Positions 8,943 to 17,759 of a stretch of DNA of 64,000 nucleotides are shown one piece after another. Origin of the DNA: Acetobacter oryzoeni. Lineage in GTDB: Bacteria > Pseudomonadota > Alphaproteobacteria > Acetobacterales > Acetobacteraceae. Positions within the stretch are counted from its first letter, which is position 1, and every line of letters begins with the position of its first letter. The DNA lies in NCBI RefSeq assembly GCF_004014775.2, contig NZ_CP042808.1, forward strand, positions 1,764,001 to 1,828,000, in the 5' to 3' direction. The position numbers were made by a program, and so were the translations under genes. The notes beneath the pieces were generated by a model. The model saw only the letters and a list, made by a program, of their open reading frames with translations. It ran no database searches and had not been told where the DNA came from.

Positions 8943-10000
8943 TGGATGGCACCACCAACGGGCAGAACACACAGCCTTTGAAAGTTGCACACATTATGGC
9001 CGGAGCCCCCACAGGTGGGGCTGAGCTGTTTTTTGAACGCCTGTGTATTGCACAAGCTGCTGCAGGACTTTCTGTTCTGCCAGTTATCCGCACCAACCCG
9101 GAGCGTGCCCAACGTTTACGTGCAGGCAACCTTGCACCCGTTGAACTGCCTTTTGGCAACATGCTGGATATACGCACCCGCGTGGGCCTTCGTTCTGCTC
9201 TTAAAGAATTCTCTCCCCGCGTTGCCGTTGCATGGATGAACCGTGCCGCACGCTTTGCCCCCCAAGGCAACTGGGTACTGGCTGGGCGGTTGGGGGGATT
9301 TTATGATCTTTCCTATTATCGCCGCTGCTCTCATCTCATTGGCAATACGCATGGCTTGGTGCGCTGGATGCGCGAGCAAGGCTGGCCTGCCAATGCCGTG
9401 CATTACCTCCCCAACTTCGCCACGGATCTGGCGGCCACACCACCCGTATGGCCAGAGTTTTTGCCACATGGCGCCCCTTTTCTGCTGGCATTGGGGCGGC
9501 TGCATAAGAACAAGGCCTTTGATGTTCTTATCCGTGCCATGAAGCATGTGCCACACATCCCGCTTGTTATTGCCGGAGAAGGGCCCGAACGCGCAGCGCT
9601 GGAAGCACTTGCGCGGCAGGAAGGTGTGGCAGAGCGTGTATTCATGCCCGGATGGGCCAACCACCCCGGAGGCTTGCTCCGCGCCTGCTCTGCCATGATC
9701 TGCCCTTCTCGGCACGAGCCATTGGGCAATGTGGTGATTGAAGGGTTTTCGGCCTGCAAACCGGTGATTGCAGCCGCTTCTCAAGGGCCAAGTGAACTTA
9801 TCCGAAATGGTGAAAACGGCCTGCTGGCTCCGGTAGAAGATGCCAATGCTCTGGCCGCGCAAATCTGCACTGCACTGGAAACACCAGACCTGGCAACCCG
9901 TATGGCGCAGGCAGGCCGCAGGGATTATGAAACAACCTATGCTGTCACACCCGTTCTGGATGCGTGGCATAAGTTCTTGTCCACGGTGGAGGCCGGGTAA
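8939..10000 (+). CDS. Glycosyltransferase family 4 (GT-B)
   Basis: A 353-residue GT-B glycosyltransferase. The N-terminal half has the acceptor-side loop APTGGAELFFERL (about residues 23-35). The C-terminal half has the group-1 signature: LLALGRLHKNKAFDVLIRA, IAGEGPERAALEALA, and SRHEPLGNVVIEGFSACKPV with the E-x7-E-type pair. It is translationally coupled to the preceding GT9 gene (ATGA overlap), and asnB begins at the base after its stop. Most likely it works in lipopolysaccharide core or another surface glycan; the sugar is unknown. Confidence 0.85.
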   Translation: MMDGTTNGQNTQPLKVAHIMAGAPTGGAELFFERLCIAQAAAGLSVLPVIRTNPERAQRLRAGNLAPVELPFGNMLDIRTRVGLRSALKEFSPRVAVAWMNRAARFAPQGNWVLAGRLGGFYDLSYYRRCSHLIGNTHGLVRWMREQGWPANAVHYLPNFATDLAATPPVWPEFLPHGAPFLLALGRLHKNKAFDVLIRAMKHVPHIPLVIAGEGPERAALEALARQEGVAERVFMPGWANHPGGLLRACSAMICPSRHEPLGNVVIEGFSACKPVIAAASQGPSELIRNGENGLLAPVEDANALAAQICTALETPDLATRMAQAGRRDYETTYAVTPVLDAWHKFLSTVEAG

Positions 10001-11761
10001 ATGTGTGGCATTGGAGGGCTGATTTATACGCCCGGCACGCAGCCATGTTCCGAATCGGTTCTGGAACGTATGGCGCAGGCCTTGGGCCATCGTGGCCCCA
10101 ATGGTGTGCATATTGCCCGGTTGGGGCGCGCCGATATGGTGCATACACGCCTTGCCATTATTGATCTGGAAAGTGGAGACCAACCCTTAACCAGCGGCGA
10201 TGGCACGCTTGTTGCCAATGGTGAAATCTATAACGACCTGCAAATTCGCCGGCAGATCGGGCCAGAGCATTTCCAGACCGGAAGCGATTGCGAATCTCCC
10301 TTGCTTTTATGGGAGCGTAACGGCTGCACCTATACCCGCGGGCTGCGCGGCATGTATGCCATTGGGCTGTATGATAAAGCCCAGCAGGAACTCCTGCTCT
10401 CGCGCGATCCGTTTGGGATCAAACCGCTTTATTTTACCGAATTTTCGGGCGGCATTGCCTTTGCATCCGAGCCAGCACCTTTAATCGCCTCCGGCCTTGC
10501 CCCCCGCGCCATTGCACCTGCTGTGCGGGATGAATTGCTGCAACTTCAGTTCACCACAGGGTGGGAAACAATCTTTCCCGGTATTCAGCGCGTCATGCCG
10601 GGGGAAACCCTGCGCATCAACCAAGGGCGTATTCTGGATAGGCAGCGCCAATCCCCCATTCCCGCCCATGCTCCTTTTTTTACTTCTGAAGCTGACGCCC
10701 TAAACCACCTTGATGCAGCCCTGATGGACAGCGTGCATGCGCATGAACGTTCTGATGTACCCTTTGGGCTGTTTCTTTCTGGCGGCATAGATAGTGCCTG
10801 CCTGTTAACAGCCATGAACCGCCTACCCTGCACCACGCCCTTGCGCACATGGACAGCCGTTTTTGATGCCCCGGGGGCAGCGGATGAAGCCGAAGCCGCC
10901 AATGCCTTGGCCCAACATGCCCGCGCCGAGCATGAAACCATGCGCATTACGGCAGATATGGTGTGGCAACATCTGCCTGCCATTGTGGCCTGTATGGATG
11001 ATCCGGTTGCAGATTACGCCATTATTCCCACATGGTTTTTGGCCCAGAAAGCAGCGCAAGATGTTACCGTCATTCTCTCCGGCGAAGGGGGAGATGAACT
11101 GTTTTGTGGCTATGGGCGTTATCGCTCGGCCAGCCGCCCGTGGTGGAAAGGCAAGCGGCGCATGTGGCGGCGCGGCATTTTTGATAACATGAATATTCTG
11201 CACCAGCACCCTGCCCATTGGCGGGATGGCATAGCCGCCGCAGAAATGGCCGCGGCAGATGCGACAACCCCTCTCTCCCGCTTGCAAGCTGTCGATATTG
11301 CAGAATGGTTGCCGAATGATCTGCTTATCAAGCTGGATCGGTGCCTGATGGCACATGGGTTAGAAGGCCGCACACCGTTGCTAGACCCAGTTGTGGCCCA
11401 AACGGCATGGCGCCTGCCCGATTCCATGCGCCTGCGTGATGGCAAGGGAAAATGGCTTTTGCGCAAATGGTTGCAGCAACACAATTCTGCCGCACGCCCC
11501 TTTGCCCCCAAGCAAGGCTTTACCGTGCCGATTGGCACATGGATCAGGCAGCAAGGTACTCATCTTGGTGAGTTGGTGGCACGGCAGGAATGTATTGCGG
11601 AAATTGCCCGGCCAGACCGTGTAAAAGCCCTGTTTCGCGCAGCAGATAACCGCAGAACGGGTGCTGCCGCATGGACACTTCTGTTTTACGCTCTGTGGCA
11701 TCGAACACATATTTGCAATCTTCCGCCAGAAGGCGACGTGTTTTCTGCCCTAAGCCAGTAA
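10001..11761 (+). CDS. asnB: Asparagine synthase, glutamine-hydrolysing (AsnB type)
   Basis: A 586-residue two-domain enzyme. The N-terminal class II glutamine amidotransferase domain begins MCGIGG, so Cys2 is the nucleophile after Met removal. RLAIIDLESGDQPL and NGEIYN are also present. The C-terminal synthetase domain has the PP-loop LSGGIDSACLL (about residues 260-270) and GEGGDELFCGYGRY. It converts aspartate, ATP and glutamine to asparagine or, in glycan operons, may amidate a carboxyl group on a sugar or lipid. The gene abuts the GT4 gene with no gap, so it may belong to the glycan pathway as well as to amino-acid metabolism. Confidence 0.9.
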   Translation: MCGIGGLIYTPGTQPCSESVLERMAQALGHRGPNGVHIARLGRADMVHTRLAIIDLESGDQPLTSGDGTLVANGEIYNDLQIRRQIGPEHFQTGSDCESPLLLWERNGCTYTRGLRGMYAIGLYDKAQQELLLSRDPFGIKPLYFTEFSGGIAFASEPAPLIASGLAPRAIAPAVRDELLQLQFTTGWETIFPGIQRVMPGETLRINQGRILDRQRQSPIPAHAPFFTSEADALNHLDAALMDSVHAHERSDVPFGLFLSGGIDSACLLTAMNRLPCTTPLRTWTAVFDAPGAADEAEAANALAQHARAEHETMRITADMVWQHLPAIVACMDDPVADYAIIPTWFLAQKAAQDVTVILSGEGGDELFCGYGRYRSASRPWWKGKRRMWRRGIFDNMNILHQHPAHWRDGIAAAEMAAADATTPLSRLQAVDIAEWLPNDLLIKLDRCLMAHGLEGRTPLLDPVVAQTAWRLPDSMRLRDGKGKWLLRKWLQQHNSAARPFAPKQGFTVPIGTWIRQQGTHLGELVARQECIAEIARPDRVKALFRAADNRRTGAAAWTLLFYALWHRTHICNLPPEGDVFSALSQ

Positions 11762-11804
11762 GGTTTTTGAACAGTTTCTGTTCCTGGCCCCAAAAGCCCT
11801 CTAT

Positions 11805-11829
11805 CTTCCTGCGGGAAGCCTTTTTTCTT
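11805..11829 (+). terminator. Probable terminator after asnB
   Basis: A short stem CTTCC/GGAAG (11805-11809 with 11814-11818) is followed by CC and a T-rich run. The stem is only five base pairs, so read-through into ygfZ is likely. Confidence 0.45.
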
Positions 11830-11845
11830 TTATGGGAGAATGTAA

Positions 11846-12721
11846 ATGCCTTCCCCAACACATATGACCCGGCTTGAAAACCGCACGGTTCTCAAGCTTT
11901 CTGGCGCTGACCGCGTGCGTTTTCTGCAAGGTCTGGTCACAGCGGATATTGCTGCGCTGGAACCGGGAGACGCCACATGGAGCGCCTGCCTGACACCTCA
12001 GGGGCGCTGGCAAGCAGACTTTTTTGTGGTCTCAGACCCCGATGATACCTGCCTGCTGCTAGATTGCGCCGCAGAACAGGCTGAAAACCTAAAGACCACT
12101 CTCCAGCGTTTCCGCCTGCGCTCTGATGTGCAGCTAGAACTCACCGCCCTGCCCGTGCATGTCGCATGGGGAAACCCACCGCCTGATAGTGTGCTGGAAA
12201 ACGCCATCAGCTTTCGGGACCCTCGGTTAGAAGACGCCGGGTGGCGGCTGATTGATGCCGCACCAGATACGCCCATAACCGCTACAGAGCAGGACTATAA
12301 CCTGCACCGCCTGATACTGGGCCTGCCTGATGGTGTGCAGGATTGCGAGGTTGGCCGCACTCTGGCTGCCGAAGCCAATCTGGATCTGCTCGGTGGCGTA
12401 TCATGGAAGAAAGGCTGCTATATGGGGCAGGAAGTGACCGCCCGTATGCATTACCGCACTTTGGTAAAGCGCCGCCTGATGCCTGTTGCAGCCACATCCC
12501 CCCTGCCAGCGCCCGGAACCCCTGTGCTGTGCGATGGTGTGGAAGTGGGCACGCTGCGCTCATCCCAAGATCATGTTGGGCTGGCATTACTGAAAACAGA
12601 TGCCGCCAATAACCAACTGACCTGTGCCACGCATCCGCTGGTGGTGCGGCTGCCTGCTTGGCTGGAAACAGCCCTTAAACCTCAAACACCTTCTGATTCT
12701 CATTCTACGGAAAAATCATGA
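11846..12721 (+). CDS. ygfZ: YgfZ/GcvT-family folate-binding protein
   Basis: A 291-residue cytoplasmic protein of the YgfZ family, which supports assembly or repair of some iron-sulfur clusters with tetrahydrofolate. The diagnostic motif KGCYMGQEVTAR, with the conserved cysteine, is at about residues 191-202, and the N-terminus RVRFLQGLVTADI matches the GcvT-like fold. The start at 11846 follows a GGGAGA ribosome site. It overlaps hisI as ATGA, so the two are coupled. Confidence 0.88.
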   Translation: MPSPTHMTRLENRTVLKLSGADRVRFLQGLVTADIAALEPGDATWSACLTPQGRWQADFFVVSDPDDTCLLLDCAAEQAENLKTTLQRFRLRSDVQLELTALPVHVAWGNPPPDSVLENAISFRDPRLEDAGWRLIDAAPDTPITATEQDYNLHRLILGLPDGVQDCEVGRTLAAEANLDLLGGVSWKKGCYMGQEVTARMHYRTLVKRRLMPVAATSPLPAPGTPVLCDGVEVGTLRSSQDHVGLALLKTDAANNQLTCATHPLVVRLPAWLETALKPQTPSDSHSTEKS

Positions 12722-13137
12722 CTTACATTGCCCCACCAGCAGCAGAACTGGATGCCATGCTGGATGTTGTAAAATTTGATGCCTCTGGCCTGGTAGCTGC
12801 CATTGCCCAGCAACACGATACCGGCGAAGTGCTGATGATTGCATGGATGACGCGTGAAGCCCTGCGTGAAACGTTGGAAACCGGGCGCGTTTGCTATTAC
12901 TCCCGCAGCCGCCAGAAGCTTTGGCGCAAGGGCGAAACATCTGGCCAGATCCAGCATCTTATTGAAGCCCGGCTGGATTGCGATGCCGATGCCGTGCTTG
13001 TGCTTGTGAACCAGATTGGCGTGGCATGCCACACGGGCCGCCGTAGCTGTTTTTACCGCGCCTTTACACCAGATGGCCTGAAAGAACTGACAAAGCCGGA
13101 AATTGATCCCAACCAGCTTTATCACAAACACAACTGA
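12718..13137 (+). CDS. hisI: Phosphoribosyl-AMP cyclohydrolase
   Basis: A 139-residue single-domain HisI without the HisE domain, as is usual in alphaproteobacteria. It opens the purine ring of phosphoribosyl-AMP in histidine biosynthesis. Motifs seen are EVLMIAWMTREAL, the substrate region CYYSRSRQKLWRKGETSGQ, the metal-binding DCDADAVL, and CHTGRRSCFY with the zinc-ligand cysteines. It overlaps ygfZ by four bases and ends six bases before the convergent lpxB stop. No other his genes are in the window. Confidence 0.95.
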   Translation: MTYIAPPAAELDAMLDVVKFDASGLVAAIAQQHDTGEVLMIAWMTREALRETLETGRVCYYSRSRQKLWRKGETSGQIQHLIEARLDCDADAVLVLVNQIGVACHTGRRSCFYRAFTPDGLKELTKPEIDPNQLYHKHN

Positions 13138-13143
13138 ACACGT

Positions 13144-14331
13144 TTAGCCGAGTATCTTAGCCGTATTTTTACGGTTAAGAACCTCCAGAACAGCTTCTGC
13201 TGCGGCATCGGCTGGCAATTGGCCCTGTGGCCCTTCCAGCCCATGCAAAACCGTGGCAAAAGCCCGTTTCTGAGCCTGCGCCACATCTGTATTTTCAAAC
13301 AGAATCTGCACTTCACGCGCCAGAACATCTGCGCGGCACTGTTCCTGCAAAAGTTCAGGCACAACAGCACGGCCCGCCAACAAATTCACCATAGCCACAA
13401 ATGGCACTTTAATAAGCCGACGAGCAAAAAAGGCCGTTATGGGGTTAACCCGATATGTCACAGCCATTGGCACTCCAGCCAAAGCCAGTTCCAGCGTAGA
13501 TGTGCCTGATTTGGTTAATGCTGCCCCAGCAGCAGCAAAGGCATCATGCTTGTCATGAATATCTGTGACAATAACCGGCTTTATGGGCCAATCCTGCGTG
13601 GCACGCTCCACAACATTTGCCACAACCGGAGAAACCGGCACCACGGGCACCACGTCTGGCATGGATGTTTTAAGCAAACGCAACATCTGGCCAAAAACAG
13701 GCAGCAAGCGCGGCGCTTCTGAGCGGCGGCTACCGGGCATGAGCACAAGTATCTTGGCGCTATCTGGCAACCCATGCCGGTTGCGAAACCGAGCTGCATC
13801 TCCATCCTTAGCGCCAGATTGCAAAACCGGGTGTCCTACAAAGCGGGTTTTTAGGCCATGCTTGCCAAAAAACTTTTCCTCAAATGGCAAAAGGCACAAC
13901 AATTCTTCCCACAGACCGGGAAATTCCTTCACCCTTTTCTGCCGCCATGCCCAAACCTGCGGCGCCACATAATGCACACGGGCAATGCCCAAACCGCTTA
14001 TTTTTTTAAGAAGCCGTAGGGCAAAGCCAGGGCTATCTATGGTGATCACCAAATCCGGCTTTTGGGTTGCAATATCCTGCGCGGCTTCATCCAACCGGGC
14101 AGAAAGCTGGCGCACACGGGGTAGCACTTCCACCAGCCCCATAACGGCCAGATCCCGCATGGGAAACAGGCTGACCAGCCCTTCCTCCTGCATACGCACG
14201 CCCCCTACCCCAGCAAAGCGCATATCGGGCACACGGTCACGCAACGCATACATAAGGCGTGCACCCAAGACATCGCCACTGGCCTCACCAGCCAGAATCC
14301 AGACAAGAGGAGAGGAAGAAGGAGAAACCAT
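13144..14331 (-). CDS. lpxB: Lipid-A-disaccharide synthase
   Basis: A 395-residue GT19 glycosyltransferase. It condenses UDP-2,3-diacylglucosamine with lipid X to form the lipid A disaccharide at the inner face of the cytoplasmic membrane. The N-terminus WILAGEASGDVLGARL is typical, as are FAGVGGVRMQEEG, ITIDSPGFALRLLK, APQVWAWRQKRV, and VLMPGSRRSE in the C-terminal half. It stands apart from other lpx genes here. A 184-base gap separates it from the divergent SulP gene. Confidence 0.95.
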   Translation of the reverse strand: MVSPSSSPLVWILAGEASGDVLGARLMYALRDRVPDMRFAGVGGVRMQEEGLVSLFPMRDLAVMGLVEVLPRVRQLSARLDEAAQDIATQKPDLVITIDSPGFALRLLKKISGLGIARVHYVAPQVWAWRQKRVKEFPGLWEELLCLLPFEEKFFGKHGLKTRFVGHPVLQSGAKDGDAARFRNRHGLPDSAKILVLMPGSRRSEAPRLLPVFGQMLRLLKTSMPDVVPVVPVSPVVANVVERATQDWPIKPVIVTDIHDKHDAFAAAGAALTKSGTSTLELALAGVPMAVTYRVNPITAFFARRLIKVPFVAMVNLLAGRAVVPELLQEQCRADVLAREVQILFENTDVAQAQKRAFATVLHGLEGPQGQLPADAAAEAVLEVLNRKNTAKILG

Positions 14332-14515
14332 GCCTCACGCATAAAACGCTGCCACACAGAGCACAATCATCTTATCCGTGTAGCGTGGTAGGATATCCCC
14401 CATAAGGCATGTATATCTTGCAAATAATGCCTCAAAAGTCTTTCCTGCCCCGAAACGCTTTTGGTGCCCGATTAATGCGCCTTTTCACACTCAACCAAGG
14501 GACACCCGGTTTCTC

Positions 14516-15973
14516 GTGACAGTTAAAACCTATATTCATGAATGGACAGACCAGCCCGTCCGCAATGTTCTGGCCGGCATGGTGGGCACTTTTGCACTTA
14601 TTCCAGAAGTTATCGCTTTTTCTTATGTGGCCGGGGTTGCGCCCTCTGTGGGGCTATTTGCCTCATTTGTTATCAGCATTGCCATTGCCATTACGGGCGG
14701 CAGGCCGGGCATGATTTCCGGAGCTGCCGGATCTGTTGCTCTGGTTGCGGCTGAACTGGTGCATAGCCATGGCCTGCAATATCTGCTTCTGGCAACACTG
14801 CTGGCAGGTGCATTCCAGATTATTTTCGGTTTGCTGCGCCTGCAAAGCATGATGCGCTTTGTCTCGCGCGAGGTGGAAACCGGGTTTGTAAACGCGCTGG
14901 GTATTCTTATCTTTTCTGCGCAGGTGCCGCAGATGCTGCATGTTACGTGGCATACTTATGCGCTTATCGCGCTGGGGCTGGCCATTGTTTACCTTCTGCC
15001 GCGCGTTACCACGGCTGTGCCTTCCCCTTTAATCTGTATTCTTGTGCTTACAGGCATTACTTTTGCAGTGCCCATGCCTGTGCATGTGGTGTCTGATCTG
15101 GGGGATTTGCCTTCCGGCCTGCCGCATCTAACGTTGCCAGATGTGCCTTTTTCAGCAGAAACTTTTAAAATTGTGCTGCCTTACGCATTTGCCATGGCCA
15201 TGGTGGGGCTTCTGGAATCCCTCATGACAGCTACTGTGGTGGATGAATTAACAGACACACACAGCAACAAACGCATGGAATGCACCGGGCTTGGTTTTTC
15301 CAACATCATGGTGGGGCTGTTTGGCGGCATGGCCGGTTGCGGCATGATTGGGCAAACAGTTGGCAACCTGCGTTATGGCGGGCGTGGTCGGCTTTCCACC
15401 TTTACGGCTGGGGCATTTTTGCTGCTGTTGCTGGTTGTGTTGCACCGCTTTGTAGCCCAAGTGCCTGTTGCCGCTTTGGTGGCCATTATGATCATGGTGT
15501 CTGTCAGCACATTTTCATGGTCCTCCTTGCGTGATCTGGTAAAGCACCCTCGCCTTTCTTCCACCGTTATGCTGGCCACGGTTTTGGTGGTGGTGTTAAC
15601 GCATGATCTGGCAGCTGGTGTTGCCTGTGGCGTGCTGTTGAATGGGTTGTTCTTTTCTTTTCAGGTTATGAAACTTGTTCAGGTCAGCAGCACGTTTTCA
15701 GAAAACAGCAACACCCGCACCTATTACGTGCATGGGCAACTGTTCTTTGCTTCTGCCAGTATTCTTGCCGATGCAGTGGATTTTCAGGATACAGCTTCAA
15801 ACATCGTGATTGATCTTGAAGACGCACATATCTGGGATATCAGCGCAGCAGATGCGCTGGAAAAAATTGCATCCCGCCTGAAGGCACGCGGGAAAACAGT
15901 TTCCATTATTCATGCAGATCAACGTGCAGAAAAACTTCTGGCCTCTCTAGGACATGATACATTGCTGGCCTAG
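14516..15973 (+). CDS. SulP-family anion transporter with STAS domain
   Basis: A 485-residue membrane protein of the SLC26/SulP family, which carries inorganic or organic anions such as sulfate, bicarbonate or dicarboxylates. The transmembrane part includes VRNVLAGMVGTFALIPEVIAF and GGRPGMISGAAGSVALV, the region expected to form the anion site. Residues from about 385 form a STAS domain (NIVIDLEDAHIWDISAADAL). The start is a GTG at 14516 with AAGGGA about 13 bases before it. It is slightly short for the family. No carbonic anhydrase is adjacent, so the substrate is open. Confidence 0.85.
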   Translation: MTVKTYIHEWTDQPVRNVLAGMVGTFALIPEVIAFSYVAGVAPSVGLFASFVISIAIAITGGRPGMISGAAGSVALVAAELVHSHGLQYLLLATLLAGAFQIIFGLLRLQSMMRFVSREVETGFVNALGILIFSAQVPQMLHVTWHTYALIALGLAIVYLLPRVTTAVPSPLICILVLTGITFAVPMPVHVVSDLGDLPSGLPHLTLPDVPFSAETFKIVLPYAFAMAMVGLLESLMTATVVDELTDTHSNKRMECTGLGFSNIMVGLFGGMAGCGMIGQTVGNLRYGGRGRLSTFTAGAFLLLLLVVLHRFVAQVPVAALVAIMIMVSVSTFSWSSLRDLVKHPRLSSTVMLATVLVVVLTHDLAAGVACGVLLNGLFFSFQVMKLVQVSSTFSENSNTRTYYVHGQLFFASASILADAVDFQDTASNIVIDLEDAHIWDISAADALEKIASRLKARGKTVSIIHADQRAEKLLASLGHDTLLA

Positions 15974-15997
15974 GCAATTCACAAACCACAATGGCAT

Positions 15998-16036
15998 TAA
16001 AAAAGAAGGCATGAGAAAATTCATGCCTCCTTTTTA
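15998..16036. terminator. Bidirectional terminator between sulP and msrQ
   Basis: AGGCATGA (16007-16014) pairs perfectly with TCATGCCT (16021-16028) across a six-base loop. A-rich and T-rich flanks on the two sides allow it to serve both convergent genes. Confidence 0.85.
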
Positions 16037-16038
16037 TT

Positions 16039-16659
16039 TCAGGATTTTTTAAGCCCGGGCTTTGGCACAAACCGCAAACCCAGCACACATGCCGCTACGG
16101 CTGCATATACAAAAGGTTCAATGTACCACTGCTTGAATGCAATGGCGTAATGGATACACGCCAAAACCATGGCAACATAAACCAGACGATGCAAACGCGC
16201 CCATTTTTTACCCAGCCGTATAATGGATTTGCGCGTGGATGTTGCCGCTAGAACCACCAGAATAGAAAAAGCGATCAACCCGAATGTGAGGAATGGCCGC
16301 GTTAAAAAGTCTTTCCATATCCGCTGAATATCAAACCCACGAGCCCACCAGAAATAGAGTGTTACGTGCAAAGCCGCGTAACTGAAAGCCAGCAAACCGA
16401 GCGGGCGGCGATACACCATCAAATCAATTTTTAAAAACCGTTTGAGCGGCGAAATCATAAGCGAAACAAGCAGAAACCGAAACGCGTAGCGTCCGAATTC
16501 ATGCAAGCATGTCTTGAATGGGTTTGGCCCCAGATCACCCGAAAAAGCACCTGCCAGATAAGATACAGCAGGCAGCATAAACAACACATACAGCAACACC
16601 TGCCGCGTAAGGGGAGAAAGGCGAAACCGCCGGCTTCGGTCTGGGGTGGGCGATGGCAT
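16039..16659 (-). CDS. msrQ: MsrQ-like haem-binding membrane subunit
   Basis: A 206-residue inner-membrane protein with about six helices and histidines typical of haem ligation (LHEFGRYAF, ALHVTLYFWW, LHRLVYVAMV, CIHYAIAF). MsrQ (YedZ) passes electrons from the quinone pool to the periplasmic molybdoprotein MsrP, which repairs oxidised methionine in exported proteins. MsrP is normally encoded next to it, but no msrP is found on either side here. The gene stands between sulP and a divergent dehydrogenase. Confidence 0.85.
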   Translation of the reverse strand: MPSPTPDRSRRFRLSPLTRQVLLYVLFMLPAVSYLAGAFSGDLGPNPFKTCLHEFGRYAFRFLLVSLMISPLKRFLKIDLMVYRRPLGLLAFSYAALHVTLYFWWARGFDIQRIWKDFLTRPFLTFGLIAFSILVVLAATSTRKSIIRLGKKWARLHRLVYVAMVLACIHYAIAFKQWYIEPFVYAAVAACVLGLRFVPKPGLKKS

Positions 16660-16883
16660 GGGGTTTTGTGCTCTCCACTGTTTGAAGCACCTCAGCCATG
16701 TACGCTGAGTGCAGGATTACCCTTACAAAATCAGCCTTATTGCGCAAGAATACTATGCAACCGTAACAAACAACGTAACGCCCAGACACGCAAACGCGAA
16801 CGATGCTTCCCCAACCTGGCCAAGACATATCTTATTATTCAGGTTTATAATTCTTTTAATACAAACAAGAAGGTTCATTCAGC

Positions 16884-17759
16884 ATGACAACTCAGCAGAC
16901 AATCGGTTTTATTGGGTTTGGTGCCATGGCCAGCCGCATGGCCGCGCATCTTGAAAAAGCCGGGTATGCCACCCTTGCCTATACTCCTTCTGGCAAAGGC
17001 GGTGATGGCGTAACCCATTTTCTGCCCACCCCTGCAGAAGTTGCCAGCAAGGCAGATATTGTTCTGGTTTGTGTGCCGGATGATGAGGCCCTTGCAGCAA
17101 GCATGTACGGCCCACAGGGTGTTCTGGCTGGTATAAAAGCCGATGGTTTACTGCTAAACACCAGCTCTGTTTCTCCAGAAGCCGCAGATGCCCTGCAAAA
17201 GGCCGGGCAGGAAAAAAATATCTGCGTTATAGATTGTCCGGTATCTGGCAGCACACCTGAGGCAGAATCCGCCAATCTGGTTATTCTAGCCGGTGGGGAT
17301 GATGCCGCTATTGCACGGGCTCAACCTATTTTTGATAAAATTGGTCGTATCACCATTCATGCCGGACCATCTGGCAGCGGGGCACGCCTTAAGCTGGTTA
17401 TCAATGGCATTATGGGGGCCGGTCTGGCCGCTGTGGCAGAAGGCATAGCTTACGGCCTGGCCGCTGGCTTGGACCGCTCCATGCTGTTTGATGCGCTGGA
17501 TGAAATGGCTGTGATTTCCCCGCACCACAAGCGCAAGATCAAGATGGCCAAGGCTGGAGATTTCTCTCCTCAGTTTCCTGCCCGCCTGATGCAAAAAGAC
17601 ATGCGCCTGCTGATGGATGCCGCAGCACGTCTGGCCGTGCCCGCACCCACTTTAGCTGCTGTAACACAACAGCTTTCTCTTGCCCGCCGCGCGGCAGAAA
17701 ATGCTGATTATTCGGTTCTGATTGGCGTTATGGAAAAAATTGTCGCCAACGACGCCTGA
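16884..17759 (+). CDS. NAD(P)-dependent beta-hydroxyacid dehydrogenase (HIBADH family)
   Basis: A 291-residue soluble dehydrogenase of the 3-hydroxyisobutyrate/tartronate-semialdehyde family. The Rossmann motif GFIGFGAMASRMAAHL is at about residues 8-23. The substrate motif DCPVSGSTPEAE (about 114-125) and the catalytic-lysine motif GSGARLKLVIN (Lys in the G-x3-K-x3-N pattern) are intact. Substrate candidates are succinic semialdehyde, glyoxylate or 3-hydroxyisobutyrate; the sequence does not decide. Its 3' end overlaps the convergent phytoene-synthase-like gene by about 50 bases. Confidence 0.85.
   Translation: MTTQQTIGFIGFGAMASRMAAHLEKAGYATLAYTPSGKGGDGVTHFLPTPAEVASKADIVLVCVPDDEALAASMYGPQGVLAGIKADGLLLNTSSVSPEAADALQKAGQEKNICVIDCPVSGSTPEAESANLVILAGGDDAAIARAQPIFDKIGRITIHAGPSGSGARLKLVINGIMGAGLAAVAEGIAYGLAAGLDRSMLFDALDEMAVISPHHKRKIKMAKAGDFSPQFPARLMQKDMRLLMDAAARLAVPAPTLAAVTQQLSLARRAAENADYSVLIGVMEKIVANDA

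Noticed and set aside
13156..13180. Hairpin at the 3' end of lpxB as a terminator
   Set aside because: It lies inside the coding region and has no T-run on either strand.
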